A DNA stretch of 5,519 nt. It comes from Chromatiales bacterium (lineage in GTDB: Bacteria > Pseudomonadota > Gammaproteobacteria > Chromatiales > Chromatiaceae). The notes under the pieces are model-generated. The model did not search any database. It was not told where the DNA came from and saw only the letters and a list, made by a program, of their open reading frames with translations. This document shows, in pieces, positions 1-5,519 of the stretch. The DNA is taken from positions 1 through 5,519 of the forward strand of contig JAHEIA010000242.1 of NCBI GenBank assembly GCA_024639625.1, in the 5' to 3' direction. The stretch's first letter is position 1; every line of letters starts with the position of its first letter. Made by a program: the position numbers and the translations under genes.

Positions 1-498
1 GATCTCGTAGGTGAGATTGCCGCCCGGTACCACCGGGTCCGCCAGCGGGTCGACCGCCAGCTCCAGCGGGGAATCCGCACGCACCGTCATGGCCGGGTTC
101 ATGTTGAGCGCGGCTGCCCCCGACTCCGTCAATTCGAGGGGAAAGGAGATCACTGTAGCGTCGGGGGTCCCGGCCAGCACCCGTCCGTTCACGCTTGCCG
201 TCACGGCTTGACCGGGAGCCAGCACCCCGAGGTTCCACACGGCCGTCCCCCCCGCTGGGCAGTTCACTCCGCAGCTGCCCCCGCCGGCGAAATAGGCGGT
301 GGAGCTGAGGTTGTCTGGATAGGTCAAGTTCAGCGTCAGGTTCCCCGAACTGGCAGCCTCATCGTTCGAGACGGTAATCTGCAGGTCGAACAGCTCTCCG
401 GGTGCAACTGGGTCAGGGGCGAGTTCCGTGATCATCTGCAGTGCGTGCAAGGGTTGGACCATGCACAGCAGCAGAGCGAGAATGGCCGAGCGAACCAT
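1..498 (-). CDS. Secreted DUF11-like repeat protein, N-terminal part (runs off left edge)
   Basis: An uninterrupted minus-strand frame starts at ATG 498-496 and stays open to base 1 (166 codons seen). Residues 1-19 (MVRSAILALLLCMVQPLHA) look like a Sec signal peptide with an Ala-x-Ala-like cleavage site (LHA), so the product is probably exported. The rest is a Ser/Thr/Asn/Gly-rich beta-sandwich type sequence. The segment ELAPDPVAPGELFDLQITVSN (about 25-45) is echoed by ELAVDPLADPVVPGGNLTYEI at 146-166, so one complete repeat of about 120 residues is followed by the start of a second. The WNLGVLAPGQAVT stretch (88-100) is typical of DUF11/CARDB-like surface repeats. C76 and C80 may form a disulfide. 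The start is supported by an AAAAGG Shine-Dalgarno-like stretch (511-506) seven bases upstream. Full length, C-terminal anchor and function cannot be seen; surface adhesion or a structural role is only a guess. Confidence 0.8.
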   Translation of the reverse strand, partial: MVRSAILALLLCMVQPLHALQMITELAPDPVAPGELFDLQITVSNDEAASSGNLTLNLTYPDNLSSTAYFAGGGSCGVNCPAGGTAVWNLGVLAPGQAVTASVNGRVLAGTPDATVISFPLELTESGAAALNMNPAMTVRADSPLELAVDPLADPVVPGGNLTYEI

Positions 499-530
499 CA
501 GGGAGCCTTTTCTCCGCCCCGGGTCTTCAT
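498..530 (-). CDS. Possible ten-codon leader ORF overlapping the DUF11-like start codon
   Basis: ATG at 530-528 opens a frame reading MKTRGGEKAP. Its TGA stop (500-498) shares a base with the ATG (498-496) of the secreted DUF11-like gene, giving TGATG. This geometry is typical of translational coupling by termination-reinitiation. No Shine-Dalgarno sequence precedes it. If the proposed promoter at 536-565 is real, the transcript would start almost at this ATG, so it would need near-leaderless initiation. It may well be a chance frame. Confidence 0.15.
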   Translation of the reverse strand: MKTRGGEKAP

Positions 531-535
531 CGCGC

Positions 536-565
536 GCTATACCGTGTGGATCTTGAGTTTGTCCT
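536..565 (-). promoter_or_regulatory. Possible sigma70-type promoter for the DUF11-like gene
   Basis: On the minus strand, AGGACA (565-560) is followed after 18 bases by TATAGC (541-536). Both hexamers match the sigma70 consensus at four of six positions. It lies about 40 bases upstream of the ATG at 498. It was picked by eye, so a chance match is quite possible. Confidence 0.3.
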
Positions 566-703
566 GAGCGTTCCTGAATTCCTGCCCTACGAACTGCAAT
601 GCGATCCCCAGCCATAACGTAGCCCCCCTACTGATTCCGTTTCCCTATTCTCCCGAGAAACTTGCGTATAGCCGCGGCGGTTTGCGAGCAGCCAATTCTC
701 CGA

Positions 704-737
704 GGCTGATTCGACCGCTCGGGAGCGGCTCGAAGCC
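704..737. repeat. Imperfect inverted repeat / hairpin in the intergenic region
   Basis: TTCGA-CCGCT (710-719) pairs with AGCGG-TCGAA (724-728 and 730-734) around a CGGG loop (720-723), with one unpaired C at 729. GGC (704-706) can extend the stem with GCC (735-737), leaving TGA (707-709) bulged. That is ten continuous pairs apart from one bulge, plus three more. No T-run follows on either strand, so it is not a standard intrinsic terminator. It could be an RNA structure, a protein-binding palindrome or a copy of an intergenic repeat; only one copy is present here. Confidence 0.5.
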
Positions 738-814
738 GCCCCGTCACACGAAAGTCCACACACGACCGGCTCCCGCCAGGCAGGCTCGTTCGCGCAACGA
801 AGAAGCCGAGCGCC

Positions 815-844
815 TTCCGATCCGCTGAAGTTCGGCCATACTGT
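815..844 (+). promoter_or_regulatory. Possible weak promoter for the carbonic anhydrase gene
   Basis: TTCCGA (815-820) is followed after 18 bases by TACTGT (839-844); CATACT (837-842, 16-base spacer) is an alternative -10. The site lies in the AT-richer stretch ahead of the Shine-Dalgarno sequence, about 36 bases upstream of the start codon. The match to the sigma70 consensus is modest. Confidence 0.25.
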
Positions 845-865
845 AACGAACAAAAACGCCACCAC

Positions 866-873
866 AGGAGGAG
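866..873 (+). promoter_or_regulatory. Strong Shine-Dalgarno sequence of the carbonic anhydrase gene
   Basis: AGGAGGAG ends six bases before ATG 880 and matches the anti-Shine-Dalgarno consensus fully. It fixes the start of the carbonic anhydrase gene and is the best ribosome binding site in the window, suggesting efficient translation. Confidence 0.85.
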
Positions 874-879
874 CGATCC

Positions 880-1461
880 ATGAGCCAGGTACTCGATGAG
901 GTATTGTCTGCGAATCGGGATTACGCCGCGCAATTCGGCGACAAAGGGAACCTCCCCATGCCGCCGGGGCGGCACTTCGCCATTTTGACTTGCATGGACG
1001 CCCGTCTGGATCCGGCCCAGTATGCTGGTCTCGCGGAAGGCGACGCGCACGTGATCAGGAATGCGGGCGGACGCGCGAGCGACGATGCGATCCGCTCACT
1101 GGTGATCTCGTACAAACTGCTCGGGACCCGCGAATGGTTCGTCATCCATCACACCGATTGCGGTATGGAAACCTTCAGCGACGAGATCATGCGCGGCCTG
1201 CTGGCCAGCAGCCTGAAGACCGCTAGCGTGGACGCCTCGGGTTGGCATGACTCGGGCGACGGCCCGGGGTCGACAGAGGGCAACTATATTGACTGGCTGA
1301 CCATCAAGGACAACCCGCAGAGCGTGGTGGAAGACGTGGCGCGGATCAGGAATCATCCTTTGGTCCCCGGTGATATCCCGATCTACGGTTATATCTACGA
1401 CGTGCGCAGTGGAACCCTGATGGAAGTGCCCGAGGCAACGGCGGCGGGTAAGGCGCGCTAA
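880..1461 (+). CDS. Beta-class carbonic anhydrase (CanA/Rv1284-like subgroup)
   Basis: This 193-residue protein should catalyse reversible hydration of CO2 to bicarbonate in the cytoplasm; there is no signal peptide. The beta-class zinc site is complete: C38 and the D40/R42 dyad in TCMDARLD, then H91 and C94 in [15 protein letters not shown] (57-64) is the conserved active-site loop, and DDAIRSL and LLGTRE follow the family pattern. From memory, the sequence best resembles the short mycobacterial Rv1284-type enzymes, rather than the E. coli Can type. It is longer than Rv1284 (about 163 residues), mainly because of the segment at about 113-145 (including [15 protein letters not shown]) before [14 protein letters not shown]. 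The C-terminal [14 protein letters not shown] strand is also typical. The start is set by the AGGAGGAG site. The following gene begins 89 bases on with no terminator in between, so read-through is likely. Likely roles are bicarbonate supply for carboxylases or pH balance; nothing nearby decides which. Confidence 0.93.
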   Translation: MSQVLDEVLSANRDYAAQFGDKGNLPMPPGRHFAILTCMDARLDPAQYAGLAEGDAHVIRNAGGRASDDAIRSLVISYKLLGTREWFVIHHTDCGMETFSDEIMRGLLASSLKTASVDASGWHDSGDGPGSTEGNYIDWLTIKDNPQSVVEDVARIRNHPLVPGDIPIYGYIYDVRSGTLMEVPEATAAGKAR

Positions 1462-1550
1462 ACCGGGCAGCGAGCCCCTTGGTCGGCTGGAGACGAGCGG
1501 CGTGGGCACGCTGCGGGAATCCACGAAGCGCCAGGTTCGGGATCGGCTCG

Positions 1551-2252
1551 ATGGGACAGGCTTTTCGGGTTGCGGGGCTGGCGGCGCTGCTGAACGCCGC
1601 CTGCGGGGCGCCTCCCCAGGAGATCGCCGGCCATGCCACTGCAAGTCCTGAAAGGCCCTCCCTGCAGGTGTTCCGGGGAACGGTGGTGTATGGACACGAG
1701 GTTCGCGAGTTTCGCCCCTGCGGAACCGCAGGCGCGCTGTGGGTGATCGATCGCAGCGGCCTGCTCTGGCAACTGCACCAACAACTCGCGCCAGGCCAGC
1801 GGCCCTACGAAGAGATCTTCGCCGTGCTGCGGGGGCGCCGGGAACCCGCGCCGGCGGAAGGCTTCGGCGTCGGGTACTCCGGCCTGCTGAGGATCGAGGC
1901 AGTGCTCTACGCGGGGGTCGAGGGTCTCGGATGCACCTACGACTGGGGCGGCTTCCACTACCGGGCCTATGGCAACGAGCCGTTCTGGAACGCGCAGATG
2001 TCACCGGCCGGGCTGCGTCTGCGCCGCTCCGGCCAAGCGGATCTCGAGTGGCGCGAGCTTGCCCGAGAGCCATCGAACGGCGCGATGCGTTTCCGCGGGA
2101 CGGGTGTGCCCCGGGCGACCCTCTCGATCACCCGGAGCGATTGTCGTGACAGCATGTCCGGGGCCTATTTCGCCCTCACAGCGACGCTGCGGTTCGGCGG
2201 GGAGACACTGCACGGGTGCGCGCTCCAGGGGACCGAGCCGACGGCGCCCTGA
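1551..2252 (+). CDS. COG3650-like envelope protein, putative lipoprotein
   Basis: From ATG 1551 the product has 233 residues. The N-terminus (MGQAFRVAGLAALLNAACGA) is a short signal sequence ending in a possible lipobox with C18. N at -3 is atypical, so lipidation is uncertain but export is likely. Two halves follow. Residues 40-130 carry GTVVYGHEVREFRPCG and LWVID, as in NlpE/COG3650-type domains. Residues 136-226 carry YGNEPFWNAQMSPAGL and the CRDSMSGAYF...GCALQG ending that I associate with COG3650/META-like predicted membrane proteins. C57, C128, C198 and C223 could form disulfides in the periplasm. The frame extends upstream to TTG 1479, but that adds an Arg-rich stretch that would bury the signal sequence, so ATG 1551 is preferred even though no good Shine-Dalgarno precedes it. 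It probably shares a transcript with the carbonic anhydrase. Its function is unknown. Confidence 0.8.
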   Translation: MGQAFRVAGLAALLNAACGAPPQEIAGHATASPERPSLQVFRGTVVYGHEVREFRPCGTAGALWVIDRSGLLWQLHQQLAPGQRPYEEIFAVLRGRREPAPAEGFGVGYSGLLRIEAVLYAGVEGLGCTYDWGGFHYRAYGNEPFWNAQMSPAGLRLRRSGQADLEWRELAREPSNGAMRFRGTGVPRATLSITRSDCRDSMSGAYFALTATLRFGGETLHGCALQGTEPTAP

Positions 2253-2263
2253 ATCCGCGCCCT

Positions 2264-2286
2264 CGCCGGGTCGCCGGCGCCGTTTT
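2264..2286 (+). terminator. Probable intrinsic terminator after the COG3650-like gene
   Basis: CGCCGG (2264-2269) and CCGGCG (2274-2279) form a six-pair all-GC stem around a GTCG loop. CCG and then TTTT (2283-2286) follow. It lies 12 bases after the stop codon of the upstream gene. The T-run is short, so termination may be partial. The right arm can pair instead with 2241-2248, as described in the findings. Confidence 0.5.
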
Positions 2287-2338
2287 CCTGGTGCGTGCGA
2301 GGGCAACACTTGGTTAGTCTGACCACCGAGGTGTCGCT

Positions 2339-2650
2339 GTGGTGATCTATGAGGTCAATCTGGATGTGGATCGGGAAATCGAGCAGGTCTATGCGGACTG
2401 GCTGGGCGAGCACATCCAACAGATGCTCGGCTTCGCCGGGTTTGTCGAGGCGGTGTGGTACGAACGGGAGGATGATAGCGATTCGCAGAGGGTGGCCTGG
2501 ACGGTCCACTATCAGGTGACGGGCATGCCCGAGCTGCAGTCCTATCTGCAGCAGCACGCCGCACGCATGCGCGCCCACGGCGTCGAGCGCTTCGGCGGGG
2601 GCTTCCAGGCGAGTCGCAGGATTCTGCATTCGTTGCGGCGTTTTGCCTAG
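2339..2650 (+). CDS. DUF4286 family protein
   Basis: This small protein of 103 residues has no signal peptide or membrane segment and is probably cytoplasmic. The opening MVIYEVNLDVDREI, the following WLGEHIQQMLGFAGFVEAVWY and the later WTVHYQV...LQSYLQQHAARMRAHGVERFGG match the DUF4286 pattern (a small ferredoxin-like alpha/beta fold resembling dimeric alpha-beta barrel proteins). No enzymatic role is known to me for the family. Two consecutive GTG codons (2339 and 2342) can both start it. GAGGTG (2328-2333) is five or eight bases away and serves either; I chose 2339 because the family often has one extra hydrophobic residue before YEVNL. It is separated from the upstream gene by a probable terminator, so it may have its own promoter, but I see no convincing one in 2287-2338. 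Its stop is 16 bases from the stop of the convergent DUF3999 gene. Confidence 0.82.
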   Translation: MVIYEVNLDVDREIEQVYADWLGEHIQQMLGFAGFVEAVWYEREDDSDSQRVAWTVHYQVTGMPELQSYLQQHAARMRAHGVERFGGGFQASRRILHSLRRFA

Positions 2651-2666
2651 GGGCGGGTCGCCGGGC

Positions 2667-4013
2667 TCAGGCGTTCATCTGCCGGAACAGCCGCAAGGCC
2701 ATCCAACCAATGAGGGCGACGCCGAGCAGCAGCACCGTCCACAGGATCAGAGTGAGCCACGGGAAGGGGCCCCGGCTCGCGCGCAGACGCTCATCCCCGC
2801 CGAGGGTAACCGGTTGCGCGAGGTGCGCGGTGGCCACCAGGGCCTCGGCCTGTTCCTCACCGATGCGCTCCAGGACCTGCCCGATGGGCAGGCGGGAGGG
2901 CCGCATGTCCGCGTTGCCGTAGGCGAGCAGGAACGGGCTGGGGCCGCGGGCGAGGAATTGCAGAACGTGGGGTCTCCAGGCGAATTCCAGTTCCGGCGGG
3001 GCGGCGCCCAAGCCCGCCGGATCGGACGTTACCTCGAGCCGCCACCAGCGGTCCGTCACCGGGGGGAAACCGATGCTTGAGTCGGACAGTTCGGTCTGCC
3101 CCAAGTCGAGCCGGTAGAGAATGCCCGAGCCCCGCAAGCGCCAATTCGTCTGCGCATGCGGACGGGATCGCAGCACAACGCTTACCACGCTGTTCGGTTG
3201 CGGCAGGGACAGCTCGATCCTCTCCACCGGCATGCGACCGCCGGTATCGAAGCGCCACACCTCGGCCTCGTCCGTGTCCCGCTCGCCCAGCACGTGCAGT
3301 GAATCGCGTTGCGGATCCGCAGTCCGTTCCTCGAATTCGGCCTGGACCGCGACCAGAGTCAGCGGGTCTCCGCTTTCCGGAACCCTGAGCCGCAGGTACT
3401 TGTAGGTCCTTGTCGGGATCTCGATACGGCGTTGTTCGAACCGTTGGCCGGCATGGGCCAGGCGCGCCAGGGTCGCATCCTCCCGCAGACGTCGCCAGCG
3501 TTGCAGGTCTTCGCTGACGTGGAGAGCGACGCGCGCGACATCCGGGCCCCGCCACTCGATGCTCAATGCGCTGAGAGGCAGTTGCAGGCCGCTGGCATCG
3601 ATCAGGTAGGAGACAGTCCTCTGGTCTGCCCGCTGGCCGCTGCTATCAACGTCGACGACCGCCCCGGCCGGATCGGTGTGGACTTTGACCAGGACGCGTT
3701 CGCTGCCCCCTGCTTGGGACCGCTCGAAGGGAAAGAAACGCAATTCCTGCGGCGGCCGTGCCTCCCTGTCCGCACTGCGCGGGTGGCGCAGCGCGTGGGG
3801 GACGGGCTTGCCCGCGGCGTTGAAGATACGCAGGTCGCCCAGATCTTCCCGGGTTGCAGTGCGATAGATCACCTGGGGCATTAAAAGCCGGTAGACCGCC
3901 GCCGGCCCCGGGGTCTCCAGCCGGATGCCAAAGGCGAAATCGACCGGCGCGTCGCCTGATCCTGCGGCAACGGATGCGGTGGCGAGCAAGGCGCATAGCA
4001 GCCAGTGTCTCAC
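2667..4013 (-). CDS. DUF3999 family protein, periplasmic with C-terminal membrane anchor
   Basis: This 448-residue protein begins with a signal peptide (about 1-17, RHWLLCALLATASVAA). It ends in one hydrophobic helix (about 419-440) with a short basic tail (RLFRQMNA), so most of the chain should face the periplasm. Family hallmarks are FAFGIRLETPGPAAVYRLLMP (26-46), DLGDLRIFNAAGKPVPHAL (57-75), SEDLQRWRRL (167-176), RWWRLEV (322-328) and FLARGPSPFLLAYGNAD (353-369). The middle region (about 145-230) has the pattern of a discoidin/F5-8-type or galactose-binding-like beta-sandwich; that is my inference, not an established assignment. Length fits full-length family members. The GTG start (4013-4011) overlaps the TGA of the upstream DUF2339 gene as GTGA. 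A GAGGGGGG site (4027-4020) lies six bases before it, inside the DUF2339 gene, which points to translational coupling. The family function is unknown; the constant pairing suggests it works with the DUF2339 protein. Confidence 0.9.
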   Translation of the reverse strand: MRHWLLCALLATASVAAGSGDAPVDFAFGIRLETPGPAAVYRLLMPQVIYRTATREDLGDLRIFNAAGKPVPHALRHPRSADREARPPQELRFFPFERSQAGGSERVLVKVHTDPAGAVVDVDSSGQRADQRTVSYLIDASGLQLPLSALSIEWRGPDVARVALHVSEDLQRWRRLREDATLARLAHAGQRFEQRRIEIPTRTYKYLRLRVPESGDPLTLVAVQAEFEERTADPQRDSLHVLGERDTDEAEVWRFDTGGRMPVERIELSLPQPNSVVSVVLRSRPHAQTNWRLRGSGILYRLDLGQTELSDSSIGFPPVTDRWWRLEVTSDPAGLGAAPPELEFAWRPHVLQFLARGPSPFLLAYGNADMRPSRLPIGQVLERIGEEQAEALVATAHLAQPVTLGGDERLRASRGPFPWLTLILWTVLLLGVALIGWMALRLFRQMNA

Positions 4014-5519
4014 GAGGTGCCCCCCTCAGATGCCGCCTGCCTGGGAGGCAGGGGCGCAAAATAGCCGATCACCAGCATCAGGCCGCCGACGGCGAGGAAC
4101 GAGATGATGCGCGCCATGGTACCGATCCCCGCTAGGTCGACGAGGAACAGCTTCAGGACCACACCCGACAGCAGGCCCGCGCCGGCAAACCAGAGTGTGC
4201 GGCTGGTCCTTGCGCGGGACAGCGCCATGACGGCGGATGCGGCGAGCGTCCACAAGATGGAAACCGCGGCATGGAATACGACGGAGTGATGTAGGCCCGG
4301 GATCGAGTAGGGGACCCCGGCCCAGAAATGGACCGTGCGGGCGACCAGGGCATTCATCCAGACAAAGGTCGTAGCGGACAGTGCGGCGAGCCAGACCGCG
4401 TTGGTCGGCCACCAATCCGGGCGCTGGGCTGCCCGGCTCAACCAGAGACACCAGCGGGCGACCGCCGCCAGGGCGAAGGCTTGGGCCAGATCCAGCGGGC
4501 TGAGGAGAGGGACGTAGGGCAGTGGGTCCGCGCTACCCGGGATCAGGCAGGAGAGCAGCACCCAGCACAACAGATAGAGGGCAAGCGGCCCCAGCCCGAT
4601 TACTGAGTAGGCGACGAAGTGTTTGCCCACCGGCCAAGTCAGACGCTCGCCGAAGCGCCAGAGAAAGCCGACCGCCAAGCCGGGCACCAGGGCCCAGGCG
4701 ATGTAGCGCCAGGTGCCGGCGCCCCCCACCGCGCGCTGCAGGACCCAGTCCAGCTCCCAACTCATCAGGAAGAGCACTAGCCAGAGCCCCAGGGGGTGCC
4801 AGTAGCGGACGACGACTTGCGGCCAGACCGGCTCCAGGCGTCGCAGCAGACGGTAGTCGGCGGCGAGGGACAGGGGCCAGGCGAGGGCTCCCCATCCGCC
4901 GAGCGGGTGGTAGAGCCTCGGAGAGGCGAACTGCATGATCGCGGCGAGGCAGAGCAAGGGCAGCAGACCGAGCGCGGGCCGGGCCAGCCTCGCCCAGGGC
5001 AGTCGCTGACTCAACCAGCCCATCAGCAGCCCGCTGCCGGCGAGAAACACGATCACCGCGTCGCTCTCGTCCCGCCCGCGCAGCTGCCAACCGATCTCGT
5101 TGACGCCCGAGCCCAGCCACCACAGCAGCCCCCAGATCATGAGTGGCAAATCAAGCTTGCGTTCCCAGTTCCGTAACTGCTCGCGGTAGCGCTCCAGGTA
5201 CCAGGCGCAAAACAGGCCCGCCAGGCCGACCGCGACGGCGCCCAGATAGGCGCCGTTCAACAGGGGCAGCTCCCGCGGCCAGGGACCGGCGTGGGCCAGC
5301 AAGGCGACGCCCGCGCCATACTGCAGCAGCACGCCGAAGCTGCGCGCGAGCCATCGCCGCTGACGCACCCCGATCCACAGCATCGCAGCCCCTTCCAGAG
5401 CCCAGGCCGCGGCGGTCCAGCGGCCGTCGAAGGCAAACGGTATCGCCAGGCTTGCGAACACGATACCGAGCGCGAGAAAGGCTTCGGCCAGCAACCTCAT
5501 GTGCGGGGGGCCGCGCCGC
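4010..5519 (-). CDS. DUF2339 polytopic membrane protein, C-terminal part (start beyond right edge)
   Basis: The minus-strand frame is open from the right edge to TGA 4012-4010, about 502 residues. The first ATG (5500-5498) is probably internal: the frame continues upstream without a stop (RRGPPH before MRLLAEAFLALG), and DUF2339 proteins are usually about 900 residues or more. I count roughly 15-16 hydrophobic segments, so it is an inner-membrane protein. Numbering from that ATG, the last 63 residues hold the family signature: RTLWFAGAGLLSGVVLKLFL (434-453), VDLAGIG (454-460), ARIISFLAVGGLMLVIGYF (463-481) and APLPP. K450, D455 and R464 are polar residues within or beside the final two helices. 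Near the beginning, LAIPFAFDGRWTAAAWALEG (18-37) is also typical. No catalytic motif is recognised, and the family's function is unknown to me. It shares an operon with the DUF3999 gene. Any promoter lies outside the window. Confidence 0.9.
   Translation of the reverse strand, partial: RRGPPHMRLLAEAFLALGIVFASLAIPFAFDGRWTAAAWALEGAAMLWIGVRQRRWLARSFGVLLQYGAGVALLAHAGPWPRELPLLNGAYLGAVAVGLAGLFCAWYLERYREQLRNWERKLDLPLMIWGLLWWLGSGVNEIGWQLRGRDESDAVIVFLAGSGLLMGWLSQRLPWARLARPALGLLPLLCLAAIMQFASPRLYHPLGGWGALAWPLSLAADYRLLRRLEPVWPQVVVRYWHPLGLWLVLFLMSWELDWVLQRAVGGAGTWRYIAWALVPGLAVGFLWRFGERLTWPVGKHFVAYSVIGLGPLALYLLCWVLLSCLIPGSADPLPYVPLLSPLDLAQAFALAAVARWCLWLSRAAQRPDWWPTNAVWLAALSATTFVWMNALVARTVHFWAGVPYSIPGLHHSVVFHAAVSILWTLAASAVMALSRARTSRTLWFAGAGLLSGVVLKLFLVDLAGIGTMARIISFLAVGGLMLVIGYFAPLPPRQAASEGGTS

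Larger units (their letters stand above)
499..879. other. Divergent intergenic region between the DUF11-like gene and the carbonic anhydrase gene
   Basis: This 381-base stretch holds no credible gene. The minus-strand open frames crossing it have no family-like sequence, and two of them overlap the start of the carbonic anhydrase gene. Parts of it (about 550-670 and 835-865) are visibly AT-richer than the flanking coding DNA, as expected for promoter regions. It contains a possible promoter for each divergent gene, a ten-codon reading frame ending on the leftward gene's start codon, and a strong imperfect hairpin at 704-737. A weaker inverted repeat (GCTCG 784-788 with CGAGC 807-811) lies nearer the carbonic anhydrase gene. 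I see no tRNA or recognisable riboswitch. Confidence 0.7.

Noticed and set aside
208..567. Plus-strand 119-codon open frame opposite the DUF11-like gene
   Set aside because: The minus strand there encodes a signal peptide, repeat motifs and a ribosome binding site; the plus-strand translation has none of these.
628..1050. Minus-strand open frame across the divergent intergenic region and the carbonic anhydrase start
   Set aside because: It runs through the promoter region and Shine-Dalgarno site of the carbonic anhydrase gene and through its coding start, with an Arg-rich composition and no recognisable domain.
1496..1513. Small inverted repeat (GCGT-GGGC-ACGC) between the carbonic anhydrase and COG3650-like genes
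   Set aside because: The stem is short and no T-run follows, so it does not support a terminator; stems of this size are common by chance in GC-rich DNA.
1096..2073. A 325-codon minus-strand open frame opposite the carbonic anhydrase and COG3650-like genes
   Set aside because: Its translation is rich in Arg, Pro and Ser, with low-complexity runs typical of an antisense frame in GC-rich DNA. Both plus-strand genes it covers have family motifs.
3309..3884. A 191-codon plus-strand open frame inside the DUF3999 gene
   Set aside because: It shows no family-like motif or signal, and the opposite strand carries a full-length protein with clear DUF3999 hallmarks.
1..5519. Possible mobile element, CRISPR array, toxin-antitoxin or defence system
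   Set aside because: There are no transposase or integrase motifs, terminal inverted repeats, regularly spaced direct repeats or paired small toxin/antitoxin frames, and composition is uniform across the genes.

Overview
The window is GC-rich, densely coding bacterial DNA. The gene content (a DUF2339/DUF3999 pair, a DUF4286 protein, a COG3650-like envelope protein and a CanA/Rv1284-like beta-carbonic anhydrase) suggests a high-GC gammaproteobacterium, perhaps from a Chromatiales/Ectothiorhodospiraceae- or Xanthomonadales-like lineage. This placement is inferred from family distribution only; there is no rRNA or other marker gene in the window.

Layout: (1) 1-498, minus strand: the N-terminal part of a secreted protein with DUF11-like repeats, running off the left edge. 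(2) 499-879: a 381-base divergent intergenic region with a possible promoter for each flanking gene and one strong imperfect hairpin. (3) 880-2650, plus strand: three genes, namely a beta-carbonic anhydrase, a COG3650-like putative lipoprotein and a small DUF4286 protein. A GC-rich hairpin followed by TTTT separates the last two. (4) 2667-5519, minus strand: a DUF3999 periplasmic/membrane-anchored protein preceded by a DUF2339 polytopic membrane protein whose start lies beyond the right edge. Their stop and start codons overlap (GTGA), so they form an operon. It converges on the plus-strand genes with only 16 bases between stop codons.

Functionally, the carbonic anhydrase is the only gene with a clear enzymatic role (CO2/bicarbonate interconversion). 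Four of the other products are predicted to be exported or membrane-bound, or to belong to families of unknown function, so the theme is cell envelope. The DUF2339-DUF3999 pair is the nearest thing here to an undescribed system: a many-helix membrane protein made together with a single-anchor beta-rich extracytoplasmic protein. It is a recurrent, known-but-uncharacterised pairing, not a novelty of this locus. I see no mobile elements, CRISPR arrays, tRNA or rRNA genes, or defence-type modules.
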